DNA of 64,000 nucleotides from Myxococcus qinghaiensis (GTDB taxonomy: Bacteria > Myxococcota > Myxococcia > Myxococcales > Myxococcaceae). The position numbers and the translations under genes are program-made. Below are positions 34,121 to 43,270 of the stretch, in pieces (the first letter of the stretch is position 1; every line of letters begins with the position of its first letter). The stretch covers positions 588,791-652,790 of the forward strand of contig NZ_JAKCFA010000002.1 in assembly GCF_024198215.1 (NCBI RefSeq), in the 5' to 3' direction. The notes under the pieces were generated by a model. The model made no database searches, was not told where the DNA came from, and saw only the letters and a program-made list of their open reading frames with translations.

Positions 34121-35905
34121 CTAGGACGCGGAGGCCGCGGTGGTCTCCGAGGACTTGTCGAAGCGCACGAAGTAGCTGCGCACGGCGGCGTCCAGCAAGG
34201 CGGGGTCCAGCTTCGGCTCCTGTCCCAGGTAGTGGGACATGTCGATGACCTGGTCCAGGAGGTCTCGCGGCTGGCAGGCGGCGAAGGGACGGTTCGTCGG
34301 CCGGTAGTGCGAGTCGATGAGGTAGTCGATGGCGTTGGCGTTGTAGGCCACGCCCCGCTTGCGGCACATGATTTCGAAGATCTGGTGGAACTGCTCCTCG
34401 TCGGGCCGCTGCACCTCCAGCTTGTAGCGGACGCGGCGCAGGAAGGCGTCGTCCACGAGGGCGCTGGGGTCCAGGTTGGTGGAGAAAGCGGCGAACACGT
34501 CGAAGGGCACCTGCAGCTTCTTGCCGGTGTGCAGGGTGAGCATGTCGATGTCGCTCTCCAGCGGGACGATCCACCGGTTGAGCAAATCCTTCGGCGAGAC
34601 CTTCTGGCGGCCGAAGTCGTCGATGAGGAGCATCCCGTTGCTGGCCTTCATCTGGAACGGGGCCTCGTAGTACTTCACCTCCGGCGAGTAGACGAGGTCG
34701 AGCATGTCCAGCGTCAGCTCACCGCCCACGACGACGAGCGGCCGACGGCAGCGCACCCAGCGCCGGTCATACGAGGCGCTCCCGTCGTCCTCCACGGGCT
34801 TGTGGAGGTTGGCGTCGAAGACCTTCACGACGAAGTCGTCGATGAGGATGGCGTGGGGGATGAAGATGTCCCCCTCGAAGCAGTTCACCATGCCCTGGCA
34901 GATGGCTGTCTTGCCATTGCCGGGCGGGCCGTAGAAGAAGATGGCGCGGCCGGAGTTCATCGCCGGGCCGATGCCGTCGTAGATGTAGTCGCGGATGACC
35001 AGGTCGCCGAACTTGTCCTGCATCCGCGCGCGGGTGATGCGATTGCCGCGCACCGTCTGCTTCTTCACCGCCGCGACGTACTCCTGGAAGGAGACGGGCG
35101 CGGGGCCGTTGTAGCGGTTGCGGTCGGTGATCTGCCGCAGCACGTCCGTCACGAAGGTCGTGAGCTGGTAGATCATCGTGGACTTGCCGACGCCGGACGA
35201 ACCACCGCCTCGGATGTCCACGTACTTCTGGCGGCGCAGGCCCTCGATGATGTCGTCGATGACGGACGAGGGGAGTTGAATGCGGCTGGCCAGGTCCATG
35301 CCGCGCATCTCACCGGCGAAGAAGAGCGCCTTGAGGATGAGCTCCTCCACGAAGGTCGCCGTGAGGCCAGTCTCCTCCAGGGTGCGAGGCTGGGTGGGCC
35401 AGAAGCGGTCCTGCGAACCCGCGTTCGGCTCCAGCGCGCGCCGGGAGCTGGTGCCGGGTGTGCGCCGCTCGGGGCCCGAGTAGGACGCCGGGGGCGGAAT
35501 GGTCCGCCGCTCCTGTCCACTGGGGGGCGCGGCGGGGCTGGCGGCCTGGGGGCGACGCTCGGCGCCGGGGGCGGCCGAGGACGGCGGACGGCGCTCCTGG
35601 TTGGAGACGATGACGGAAGGCAGGGGGCCTGACTGCTGGGGCGAGCGCATCCCGGAGGGGGGAACGGGGCGGCGTTCGGTGGGGAACTCCGGCTCATCCG
35701 ACGGAGGGGCGGGGCGCTGGGGCATGGGCCGGCGCTCGGGAGGAAGCGCGGGGGCGGAGCCCGTCATGCCGGTGCGGGGCCGAGGGGGCGTGCTGAGGAC
35801 GGGGCTGGGAGAGTCGGAGACGGCAGGCGTCTCGGTGGGAGTGGCGTTGCGGCTCGAATCGTCACTCGGCTCGCCGGCCGGGGACGGCCTCCTGAACAGG
35901 GTCAT
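34121..35905 (-). CDS. AAA-family ATPase with Pro-rich ERR-repeat N-terminus
   Basis: 594 residues. The first ~170 are disordered, Pro/Ser/Arg-rich and contain six repeats of an [P/T/Q/A]-E-R-R-[P/T] motif. The C-terminal half is an AAA module: Walker A GPPGNGKT (~325), Walker B MLLIDDFG (~421) and a later sensor-like region with conserved Asn (FSTNLDPS). A winged-helix-like segment lies between. The repeats are likely protein-binding sites. No membrane or signal segment. Function unknown; similar ATPases in myxobacteria have been linked to signalling and regulation. Confidence 0.8.
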   Translation of the reverse strand: MTLFRRPSPAGEPSDDSSRNATPTETPAVSDSPSPVLSTPPRPRTGMTGSAPALPPERRPMPQRPAPPSDEPEFPTERRPVPPSGMRSPQQSGPLPSVIVSNQERRPPSSAAPGAERRPQAASPAAPPSGQERRTIPPPASYSGPERRTPGTSSRRALEPNAGSQDRFWPTQPRTLEETGLTATFVEELILKALFFAGEMRGMDLASRIQLPSSVIDDIIEGLRRQKYVDIRGGGSSGVGKSTMIYQLTTFVTDVLRQITDRNRYNGPAPVSFQEYVAAVKKQTVRGNRITRARMQDKFGDLVIRDYIYDGIGPAMNSGRAIFFYGPPGNGKTAICQGMVNCFEGDIFIPHAILIDDFVVKVFDANLHKPVEDDGSASYDRRWVRCRRPLVVVGGELTLDMLDLVYSPEVKYYEAPFQMKASNGMLLIDDFGRQKVSPKDLLNRWIVPLESDIDMLTLHTGKKLQVPFDVFAAFSTNLDPSALVDDAFLRRVRYKLEVQRPDEEQFHQIFEIMCRKRGVAYNANAIDYLIDSHYRPTNRPFAACQPRDLLDQVIDMSHYLGQEPKLDPALLDAAVRSYFVRFDKSSETTAASAS

Positions 35906-36088
35906 TCGGTGCTCGCTCCAAGGTGTTCGCGGCAGAGCCTACTCGAAATGCCGGGTATCAACGAGGCAGCCGGGCGTCGGAGGTCCGCGCCATGATGCGC
36001 CCGCCTCCTCGCCGGAGGTGGCCCGGCGCCGCGCCGTCGGCCCCACGGGCCTGACTCTCTCCCTGGAGCCACCCCCTTGAACCGACTC

Positions 36089-36853
36089 ATGTCCTTCCTC
36101 GCTTTTCCCCTGCTGCTGCTCGGTAGCGTCGCGGGGGCGCAGACTCCGCCCGTCATCACCTTCGGCGCCAACTGGTCGCTGGCCCAGTCGCAGACGCTGC
36201 TCGCGGGTGCACAGGTGCAGGTGGCCTATGAAGCCAGCCGGCTGCCGCAGTGCCGCGTCACCCTGCCCGACGGCGGCCCGGGCTGGAGCCTCACCGGCCA
36301 CTACCGTCTCAACGGCGGGGCCGAGGCCAGCTTCGACGTCGCGGGCCAGCCCACCGCGGGCGCGGCTCCGGTGCTCGCGCTGCCCGCCGAGGGCACGCTG
36401 GAGTTGTGGTTCCGCGTCGCCAGCGCGGGCTGCGAGCAGTACGACTCCAACTACGGAACGAACTTCCGCTTCAACGTGCGCCCGGCCGGTACGGCCCACG
36501 TCCCGACGCTGGTCTTCCAGGAGGGCTGGGTGGAGTACGCGGTGGGCGGCGTGAAGGCGGGACAGCCGTTCGTCGTGGACTACGACATCGACCGGCTGCC
36601 CGAGTGCCGCCTGCTCTACAACGGCGCGCCCACGTGGGACGTCGGGGTCCGCTACCGCTTCGACAACGGCGTCACGGGTGAGTTGAGTGTCACGCAAGTC
36701 ACGGGCTACTCGCGTTACGGCGTGCCCGTCACGCTGACGGCGCCCGTGGGGGCCCGCTCCGTGGCGCTGTGGTTCGAGAACTGGGACCGGGGTTATTGCC
36801 GCCGCTGGGACTCCAGCTACGGCCAGAACTACCGTTTCACCGTATCGCCGTAG
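36089..36853 (+). CDS. Exported protein with two DUF6209-like domains
   Basis: 254 residues from the ATG at 36089 (TTG at 36077 in frame gives four extra residues). A Sec signal (MSFLAFPLLLLGSVAGA) precedes two clearly related ~110-residue domains, each with an RLPxCRxxx strand and an ending DSxYGxNxRFxV (YDSNYGTNFRFNV and WDSSYGQNYRFTV). The pattern fits the DUF6209 family, reported mostly from myxobacteria and relatives; family assignment is moderately certain. Each domain keeps two Cys, suggesting disulfides. Function unknown. Confidence 0.75.
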   Translation: MSFLAFPLLLLGSVAGAQTPPVITFGANWSLAQSQTLLAGAQVQVAYEASRLPQCRVTLPDGGPGWSLTGHYRLNGGAEASFDVAGQPTAGAAPVLALPAEGTLELWFRVASAGCEQYDSNYGTNFRFNVRPAGTAHVPTLVFQEGWVEYAVGGVKAGQPFVVDYDIDRLPECRLLYNGAPTWDVGVRYRFDNGVTGELSVTQVTGYSRYGVPVTLTAPVGARSVALWFENWDRGYCRRWDSSYGQNYRFTVSP

Positions 36854-36970
36854 TCAGGGAGCGGAAGGCCCGCCACGCGAATGACAATCACTTGCACGCT
36901 CGGACATGGCGGGACTCGAGCATGTCTTGAATTGCTCCAGCGCGGTTGAGCACTCGCGCTGGGAGAAGTC

Positions 36971-36998
36971 CGGCGCCCGCCTGACACGGCGGGCGCCG
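36971..36998. terminator. Bidirectional terminator hairpin
   Basis: CGGCGCCCGCC (36971-36981) pairs perfectly with GGCGGGCGCCG (36988-36998) around TGACAC, 12 bp beyond the stop of the minus-strand roadblock gene and 117 bp after the DUF6209 gene. No T-run. Very stable stem. Confidence 0.65.
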
Positions 36999-37009
36999 AA
37001 GCGCGCGAC

Positions 37010-37918
37010 TCAGGTCAGCTGCAAGGCCTTGTCGATCTCCGCCAGGCGGAAGCGCGCCATGGCCAGATTCGAGGTGGAGCGGCTCAAGGCCACGTAGAAG
37101 AACAGGCCCTCGCGCGACGCCAGCGGGCGGATGATGTGGTACTGCTCGCCCAGGGTGATGAGGATGTCCTCGATGCGGTCCTTGATGCCCAGCACGGTCA
37201 TCGCCTTGAGCTTGGCCCGGACGACCTCGGTGTTGGCCGCGGCGGCCGTCTCGATGTTGAAGGTCGCGGTGCCTCCCTGGCTGCCCAGACACATTCCGCT
37301 CTTCGCATCCACCAGACAGGCCGCGAAGGCACCTTCAATCTTCAGTGTCTCATCCAGGGATTGCTTCACGTTCGGCATGACTTCTCTTTCGGCTGGGGGG
37401 TGGGTGGAGTGTTGCTGGGCGGGTGCGAGCAGCTCTTCCAGGCTGAACGTCAGCTGGCTGGAGTAGGTGCGCGGCTGGGGAACGAAGAGGGCCTGGGCGT
37501 CCGGGAGCGACAGCAGGACTTCCAGGTGGCTCGCCATGTGGCCACGGAGCAGGTCTCGGAGCGTGTCGCGCGGAACCAGGCCCCACGCCACCAGCACCTC
37601 GCAGAAGTTGCCTCCGTTCTTGCGGCACTCCGTCATGACCTGCTCGACGTCTTCCCGGCTGACCAGCTGCTGCTGGATCAACACCGACGAGAAGTTCTGG
37701 ACCCCGGGGCCATTCAGGACCGCCCAGGCCACCTTCCGCTCCACGACGAAGATGCGGCCAGAGACGGTGGTCGACTTCACCACCACCTCACCCCCGGTCT
37801 CACTCTCCAGCGCCTCGTGAAGCACGGAGCGAAGGACCGGCCGCGCAACCTGGGTCACCGTTCGGGATGCTCGTTCCATGGAGTGGGTCGCCGACGCACC
37901 AGGTGTGCTGATTTTCAT
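37010..37918 (-). CDS. DUF4388-roadblock fusion protein
   Basis: 302 residues from the ATG at 37918. Residues ~35-190 resemble DUF4388 (two SGRIFVVERKVAWAV-type strands, a helical L-x-x-Q-Q-L-V-S-R-E-D segment and a hydrophobic repeat). Residues ~205-302 match a roadblock/LC7 fold (LKIEGAFAACLVDAKSGMCLG). Such fusions occur in myxobacteria, where roadblock proteins act with small GTPases in motility and polarity. No GTPase gene is in the window, so the partner is unknown. Confidence 0.75.
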   Translation of the reverse strand: MKISTPGASATHSMERASRTVTQVARPVLRSVLHEALESETGGEVVVKSTTVSGRIFVVERKVAWAVLNGPGVQNFSSVLIQQQLVSREDVEQVMTECRKNGGNFCEVLVAWGLVPRDTLRDLLRGHMASHLEVLLSLPDAQALFVPQPRTYSSQLTFSLEELLAPAQQHSTHPPAEREVMPNVKQSLDETLKIEGAFAACLVDAKSGMCLGSQGGTATFNIETAAAANTEVVRAKLKAMTVLGIKDRIEDILITLGEQYHIIRPLASREGLFFYVALSRSTSNLAMARFRLAEIDKALQLT

Positions 37919-38216
37919 ATCCAAATCCCCGGCAACTATATCCAGCACCCCAAAAATATCGCAACCCAGCTGAAATATTCACGAATTTCGAGGGATCTGG
38001 GTTCAAGCCGCCCCAGGTCACCCGGACCCGACCCATCGCAGAGATCCGCGCGGATGTGAAGCAGAAATCCCACGATGTCTCATACTTCCAGTGAGAGTGT
38101 GAGCGCTGTCGAAGGCTCGTTGAAGGCTCGTCGAAGCCTGCCTGGCCGGTGGATCATCGGCGTGGCTCACGGGAGCGGTCGGCCGACCTGTTCCTGGAGC
38201 CCGCTCGCTGGGAGGG

Positions 38217-38460
38217 AACAGGAAGAAGTTACTGGTCGGTGCGCTGTCGCTGGGAATCCCGGGGCTGTTGTTCTTCGGCAACGTGACTTTACGCGCCACG
38301 GGCGGAAGCCTTGGAGCGCGAGGCTTGCACCTTTCACTACTACGACGACGAGACCTACACGAACCCCGTGCTGACGCTGCGGTGCGCGTGCGGCGAGTCG
38401 TCGTGTTCCGAGACCGAGGACGTCACGCCGTTCGTCATCGTGGAGTGCACGCCCTGCTGA
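38217..38460 (+). pseudogene. Broken small Cys-rich secreted-protein gene
   Basis: One frame reads a signal-peptide-like segment (KKLLVGALSLGIPGLLFFGN, from 38223) behind a purine-rich GGGAGGGAAC, but no start codon is present where it is needed. A second frame, one step off, reads ALEREACTFHYYDDETYTN and then a Cys-rich tail (RCACGESSC, VIVECTPC) to a TGA at 38458. Joined, they resemble the small exported Cys-rich proteins common in myxobacteria (DUF6289-like). Loss of the start and a frameshift near 38285-38300 make it a likely pseudogene, unless a base error is present. Confidence 0.5.
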
Positions 38461-38618
38461 GCCCGTGCGGTCCGTGGCGATGGCGGCCCAATCCCTGTCA
38501 TCGCCACGGACACGGCGTGAAAGACAATCACTGCCTTGCACCCGCTTCCGTGTTCCATCCCAGGGAAGACATACCTGGGATGCCCATTTCCTCTCGCGTT
38601 GCTCGAGGAAGCCTGGAT

Positions 38619-39773
38619 TCACTCGTCCCCGGGAGCCTGATTTCCCTCCGAAGCGTCGAGCAACGAGTTGGGCGTGGAGTCGAAGGGGAGGACCACGGTG
38701 GTGCCGCTCAAATCACAGATGGACCCAGGGCCCGCGTCATCCGCGGGATCCGGGCCCGGGCCGGTCGACGCGCCCCAGTAGTTGCGTGCCGCGTTGACGG
38801 TGTTGCCCGTGGCGTTCACGAGGCCGCAGTTGGGCGCCGCGGGAAAGGCGCCGCCCACGCTCTCCCCCAGGTTTCCGAAGAAGCTGTTGCGGCACACCTT
38901 GAGCCGCGAGCCCAACTGCACCCACATTCCGGCACCTCTGTTCCCGATGGCCTCGTTGTCCTCGAACTCGAAGTGGGAGGCATCCTGGCTGACGATGAGG
39001 AACCCCATGGCCCTGTTGCCGATGGACTTGTTCCCCTCGTACGTGTCGCCCCCTCCACCCGAGATGAAGCCGTGGCCGTAAACCTCCTCATTGCCGTTGT
39101 TCGTGGCGAGGTTGTCCTTGACGGTGTTCCCCTCCGTGCCGCCGCCGATGGAGAACCCCATCCCATTGCCCGTGGCGACGTTGTCCCGGACCGTGTGGCG
39201 GTCCCCCAAGAGGGTGAACCCCGCGTCCCGGTTGCCCTGGGCAATGTTTCCAATCACCCGAACGTTGCGCCCACCCAGGACCGCCAGCCCAATCCCATCA
39301 TCATCCGTGACCTTCCCCGCACCCGTGAGGGTAAACCCCTTCCCAGCGCCTCCGAAGACGACGTTGCTCACGGTGATGTTGACGACATCCAGCACGGCCC
39401 CAGCGGCATCAATCACCGTGACCTGCGCGCCCCCCGTCGACTCGACCCGGAGCCGCTTGTTGATCAGGATCATGCAGCGGCACCCCGTCTGCACCTCGGC
39501 CGCTTCGTCACCGGGGTCGCTGAAGTCCCCGTCCGCGTTCAAGTCGCCGTAGCGGCCGGGCTGGACGAGGATGCGATCTCCGTCCCGGGCGTTGGCGATG
39601 GCCCGACTGATGGAGCGACACGGGTTCGCCTTCGCGCCACACGTCGCGCTGTCCAGCGCGTTGTTGGCCACGTAGAGCGTCCTCGTCGACTCCCGCGGAG
39701 CCTCCGCCCTGGAGAGAGAGGGAAGCCACAGTGTCCCCAACACGGTGACCATTCCGAGCATCTGCCTGAACAT
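38619..39773 (-). CDS. Exported right-handed parallel beta-helix protein
   Basis: 384 residues from the ATG at 39773, with AGGAGGT at ideal spacing; the longer frame is not protein-like. A Sec signal (GMVTVLGTLWLPSLSRA) precedes a DUF1565/NosD-type start (TLYVANNALDSATCGAKANPC, then SISRAIANARDGDRILVQPG) and repeated G-N-x-A-x-G-N-x-x-G-F/M coils (residues ~150-300), the pattern of a right-handed parallel beta-helix with ladder Asn residues. A terminal PNYWGASTGPGP-like segment is typical. Probably a secreted carbohydrate-active or adhesive protein; enzymatic activity is not evident. Confidence 0.85.
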   Translation of the reverse strand: MFRQMLGMVTVLGTLWLPSLSRAEAPRESTRTLYVANNALDSATCGAKANPCRSISRAIANARDGDRILVQPGRYGDLNADGDFSDPGDEAAEVQTGCRCMILINKRLRVESTGGAQVTVIDAAGAVLDVVNITVSNVVFGGAGKGFTLTGAGKVTDDDGIGLAVLGGRNVRVIGNIAQGNRDAGFTLLGDRHTVRDNVATGNGMGFSIGGGTEGNTVKDNLATNNGNEEVYGHGFISGGGGDTYEGNKSIGNRAMGFLIVSQDASHFEFEDNEAIGNRGAGMWVQLGSRLKVCRNSFFGNLGESVGGAFPAAPNCGLVNATGNTVNAARNYWGASTGPGPDPADDAGPGSICDLSGTTVVLPFDSTPNSLLDASEGNQAPGDE

Positions 39774-39904
39774 GCCTACCTCCTGCCCACTTCCTGCCAT
39801 GGGCACACAAGCGCCAGTGAATGGCGTGAGGGAGGATGGAGTCGCATGGGACCTCTGTGCAGTGAGGCCCGGGGTTCGGAGTCCTCTCCCCGACACAGCC
39901 CTGT

Positions 39905-42900
39905 TCAGGGCCGCGACAGGGATTGGACGAACTTCGTCTTCACGTTCGTCACCTTCCCCGAGCGCTCCAGCACGCCCTGCCCCACGATGAACAGGGCGCC
40001 GTGGATCTCCTTGCGGCACCGCTCATACACATCCGGAGGCACCACCAGGTTCGCAATCCCAGTCTCGTCCTCCAGCGAGATGAAGCACATCCCTCGCGCC
40101 GTCGGAGGCCGCTGCCGGCAGATCATCATCCCGCCCACCGACACCGTCTTTCCAGAAGACACCTGCTTCAGCCCCTCCGCCGTCACCGCCCCCAGCTTCT
40201 TCAGCGTGGGCCGCAGCAGCTCCAGCGGGTGCTTCTCCAGCGACAGCCCCACCGTGTCGTAGTCCGCGCAGACGCGGGCGAACACATCCATCGACGGCAG
40301 CTCCACCTCCGTGCCGTCCATCGACATGCCGAAGAACAAGTCGTCCGAGTCCAACGGCCCCAGCGCCTGGATGTCCCACAGCGCCTTGCGACGTGAGCCA
40401 CAGAGCGAGCCCAGCGCCCCCGCCAGCGCCAGCCGCGTCAGCTCATGCCGGGGAATCCGCGCCCGCCGCGCCAGGCTCCCCACGTCCGGGTAGCCCTCCC
40501 CTCGCCCCGCCTCCACCCGCCGTCCCGCGGACTCGCCCAGCCCATTCACCATCCGCAGCCCCAATCGCAGCGCCTTCCCCCCATCCTCCAGCGTGCAGTC
40601 CCACCGCGAGCACTTCACGTCCACCGGCCGCACCTCCACGCCGTGCCGCTGCGCGTCCGCCACCAGCGTGTGCGGCGCGTAGAAGCCCATGGGCTGCGAG
40701 TTCAGCAGCGCAGTCGTGAAGGCCCCCGGGTAGTGGCACTTCAGCCAGCTCGACGCATACGCAATCAACGCGAAGCTCGCCGAGTGACTCTCCGGGAAGC
40801 CGTAGTGCGCGAAGCCCCGGAAGTTGTCGAACCACTCCTCCGCCTGCGCCCGCGCATACCCTCGCGACAGACACCCCTCCACGAAGCGTCCCCGGTACTG
40901 CAACAGCATCGACTCCGCGCGCTTGTGGCTCAGCACCCGCCGCAGCCCATCCGCCTCCTCTGCGGTGAAGCCCGCCGCCACCATCGCCAGCTTCATCGCC
41001 TGCTCCTGGAAGAGCGGCACCCCCAGCGTCTTGCCCAATATCTCCCGCACCGCCTCGCTCGGGTACACCACCGTCTCCTCGCCGTTCCTCCTGCGCAGGA
41101 AGGGGTGCACCATGTTCCCGACAATCGGCCCCGGGCGGATGAGGGCAATCTCCACCACCAGGTCGTAGAACGTCCTCGGCTTCAGCCGGGGCAACATGTT
41201 CATCTGCGCCCGGCTCTCGATTTGAAACACGCCGATGGTGTCCGCCTCGCACAACATGTCGTAGACCTTCGGGTCCTCCGCCGGAATCGTCGCCAGCGAC
41301 AGCTCCCGCCCGTGGTGCTCGCGAATCAGCGCGAAGCACTTGGACAGCGCCGTCAACATCCCCAGCGCCAGCAGGTCCACCTTCAAGAGGCCAATCGAGT
41401 TGATGTCATCCTTCTCCCACTGGATGACCGTCCGCCCCGCCATGGCCGCGTTCTCCACCGGCACCAGTTCCGTCAGCGGCTCCCGCGTCATCACGAACCC
41501 GCCCACGTGGATGGACAGATGTCTGGGAACGCCCTCCAGCTCCGCCGCCACGGACAACGTGCGCTGCACCCGCCGGTCGAACGCGGACAGCCCCGCCTCC
41601 AGCAGCACTTCCGGCGTCACCTGGAACCCGTGCGCCGCGGAGACCTTCGACAGCCGGTCCACCTGGTCCAACGACAACCCCAGCGCCTTGCCCGCCTCCC
41701 GCAGCGCCAGCCGCCCGCGATAGCAGATGACCTCGCACACCATCCCCGCCCGGTGGCGCCCGTGCTTCTCGTACACGTACTGGAGCACCTCCTCGCGCCG
41801 CTCGTGCTCGAAGTCCACGTCGATGTCCGGCGGCTCCTTGCGCGCCATGCTCAGGAAGCGCTCGAACAACAACCCCATCCGCACCGGGTCGATGGCGGTG
41901 ATCTGCAGCGCGTAGCAGACCGCCGAGTTCGCCGCGCTCCCTCGCCCCTGACACAGAATCCCCCGCCGCCGCGCGAAGCCGACGATGTCCCACAGCGACA
42001 GGAAGTATCCCGCGAAGTCGAGCGCGGCGATGAGTCGCAGCTCGTGCTCGATCTGCTTCACCACCTCCGGCGGCACCCCCGCCGGGTAGCGCACCGCGAG
42101 CCCCTCGTACGTCAGCGCCCTCAGGTGCTCGTCCGCCGTCCGCCCGGGGGGCAGGTCCTCCTCCGGGAAGCGGTAGCGCAGGTCATCCAGCGACGCCCGA
42201 CAGCGCGACGCCAGCTCCACCGTCCGCTCCAGCGCCTCCGGACGGTCCGCGAACAGCCGCGCCATCTCCCCGGGCCCCTTCAGCGTCCGCTCCCCGTTGG
42301 GCCACAGCCGCGTCCCCGCCTGGTCCACCGTCGTCCCGTGCCGCACCGCGCTCAGCACGTCCTGGAGCGGCTGACGGCGTCGGTGGTGCGTGTGCACGTC
42401 GTTGTGCACCACCAGCGGCACCCCCAGCTCCCGCGCCAGCACCTCCGCGCGCGCCTCCCGCGCCGAGTCCCCCGCCGACAGCGTCCGGCACAGCCCGACA
42501 TGGAAGCGCCCCGGGAACGCCTCCGCCAACGACGCCACCCGCTCCACGGGCGCCGGCTCCGGCAACAGCGCGAGCAACCCGCCCGAGCGCTCCGCCAGCG
42601 CCCGCCACGGCAGCCCCGCCTCCCCCTTGGGGTGCGTCATCCGGCTGCGTGACACCAGCGAGCACAGGTTCGAATAGCCCCCCGAGTCCGCCGCGTACAC
42701 CACCACCGGAGGCCCGTCCTCCAGCGTCAGCTCCGCCCCGAGGATGAGCCGCAGGCCGTGCTCCTTCGCCGCGAGGTGGGCCTTCACCGCCCCGTACAAC
42801 CCATCCGCGTCCGTCAGCGCCAGCGCGCTCAGCCCCAGCCGCGAGGCCGTGAGCACCAGCTCCTCCGGATGCGAGGCGCCACGCAGGAACGAGAAGTGGG

Positions 42901-42928
42901 AGCGACAGACGAGTTCGGCGTAGTCCAC
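39905..42928 (-). CDS. dnaE2: Error-prone DNA polymerase III alpha subunit DnaE2/ImuC
   Basis: 1007 residues. The N-terminal PHP domain starts ELVCRSHFSFLRGASHPEEL; the polymerase core keeps the catalytic Asp pair in PDIDVDF (~365) and the Asp in LLKVDLLALG. Ending in an OB-like RPPTARGMCFISLED segment, it lacks the C-terminal tau-binding extension of replicative DnaE1. It is the polymerase of the ImuA-ImuB-DnaE2 mutagenic translesion complex; imuA-imuB lie 8-10 kb away. A LexA-like 17-mer sits 15 bp upstream of the start. Confidence 0.94.
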   Translation of the reverse strand: MDYAELVCRSHFSFLRGASHPEELVLTASRLGLSALALTDADGLYGAVKAHLAAKEHGLRLILGAELTLEDGPPVVVYAADSGGYSNLCSLVSRSRMTHPKGEAGLPWRALAERSGGLLALLPEPAPVERVASLAEAFPGRFHVGLCRTLSAGDSAREARAEVLARELGVPLVVHNDVHTHHRRRQPLQDVLSAVRHGTTVDQAGTRLWPNGERTLKGPGEMARLFADRPEALERTVELASRCRASLDDLRYRFPEEDLPPGRTADEHLRALTYEGLAVRYPAGVPPEVVKQIEHELRLIAALDFAGYFLSLWDIVGFARRRGILCQGRGSAANSAVCYALQITAIDPVRMGLLFERFLSMARKEPPDIDVDFEHERREEVLQYVYEKHGRHRAGMVCEVICYRGRLALREAGKALGLSLDQVDRLSKVSAAHGFQVTPEVLLEAGLSAFDRRVQRTLSVAAELEGVPRHLSIHVGGFVMTREPLTELVPVENAAMAGRTVIQWEKDDINSIGLLKVDLLALGMLTALSKCFALIREHHGRELSLATIPAEDPKVYDMLCEADTIGVFQIESRAQMNMLPRLKPRTFYDLVVEIALIRPGPIVGNMVHPFLRRRNGEETVVYPSEAVREILGKTLGVPLFQEQAMKLAMVAAGFTAEEADGLRRVLSHKRAESMLLQYRGRFVEGCLSRGYARAQAEEWFDNFRGFAHYGFPESHSASFALIAYASSWLKCHYPGAFTTALLNSQPMGFYAPHTLVADAQRHGVEVRPVDVKCSRWDCTLEDGGKALRLGLRMVNGLGESAGRRVEAGRGEGYPDVGSLARRARIPRHELTRLALAGALGSLCGSRRKALWDIQALGPLDSDDLFFGMSMDGTEVELPSMDVFARVCADYDTVGLSLEKHPLELLRPTLKKLGAVTAEGLKQVSSGKTVSVGGMMICRQRPPTARGMCFISLEDETGIANLVVPPDVYERCRKEIHGALFIVGQGVLERSGKVTNVKTKFVQSLSRP

Positions 42929-42942
42929 ACCCGATCAAGACA

Positions 42943-42959
42943 CTGAGCAGGCGTTCAGG
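42943..42959. promoter_or_regulatory. Candidate LexA box upstream of dnaE2
   Basis: CTGAGCAGGCGTTCAGG at 42943-42959 matches 15 of 17 positions of the Myxococcus LexA consensus as I recall it (CTRHAMRYBYGTTCAGS), placed 15 bp upstream of the dnaE2 start. A further GTTCAGC half-site lies at 42977-42983. A related 17-mer occurs before imuA (53062-53078). Confidence 0.55.
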
Positions 42960-43270
42960 CGCTAGGTCGGATCTTCGTTCAGCGACCGAATGACTTGGTG
43001 GGTTGAGGCAAAGCGCACCGCCCTCCACGCACCGCCGACGTTTCCGGACAGCCCTCCGTCCGAGCCGCGCGTCCAAACCCAGACATGCCATCCCGAGACA
43101 TGGCTTCCGTGTCCGCGCAGCAACGCTCAACTCCTGAGAATCCCTGTCACCAGAGGTCCGGGTGCCTACCGTCGTTGACCGCGCGGCGCGCCTGCTCTCC
43201 GTCAGGCGCACGTCGCAACGGGCGGCATCGGCCCATGTCGCCACACCACCTCTGTCGACGAGGAGGACGT
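42960..43270. other. Intergenic region between dnaE2 and a secreted-protein gene
   Basis: About 310 bp between divergent starts. Besides the LexA-like site it holds a GTTCAGC half-site but no convincing coding frame, RNA gene or strong promoter match. Confidence 0.4.

Noticed and set aside
40445..42652. Plus-strand frame opposite dnaE2
   Set aside because: Arg/Gln/His-rich shadow, no ribosome site or domain.
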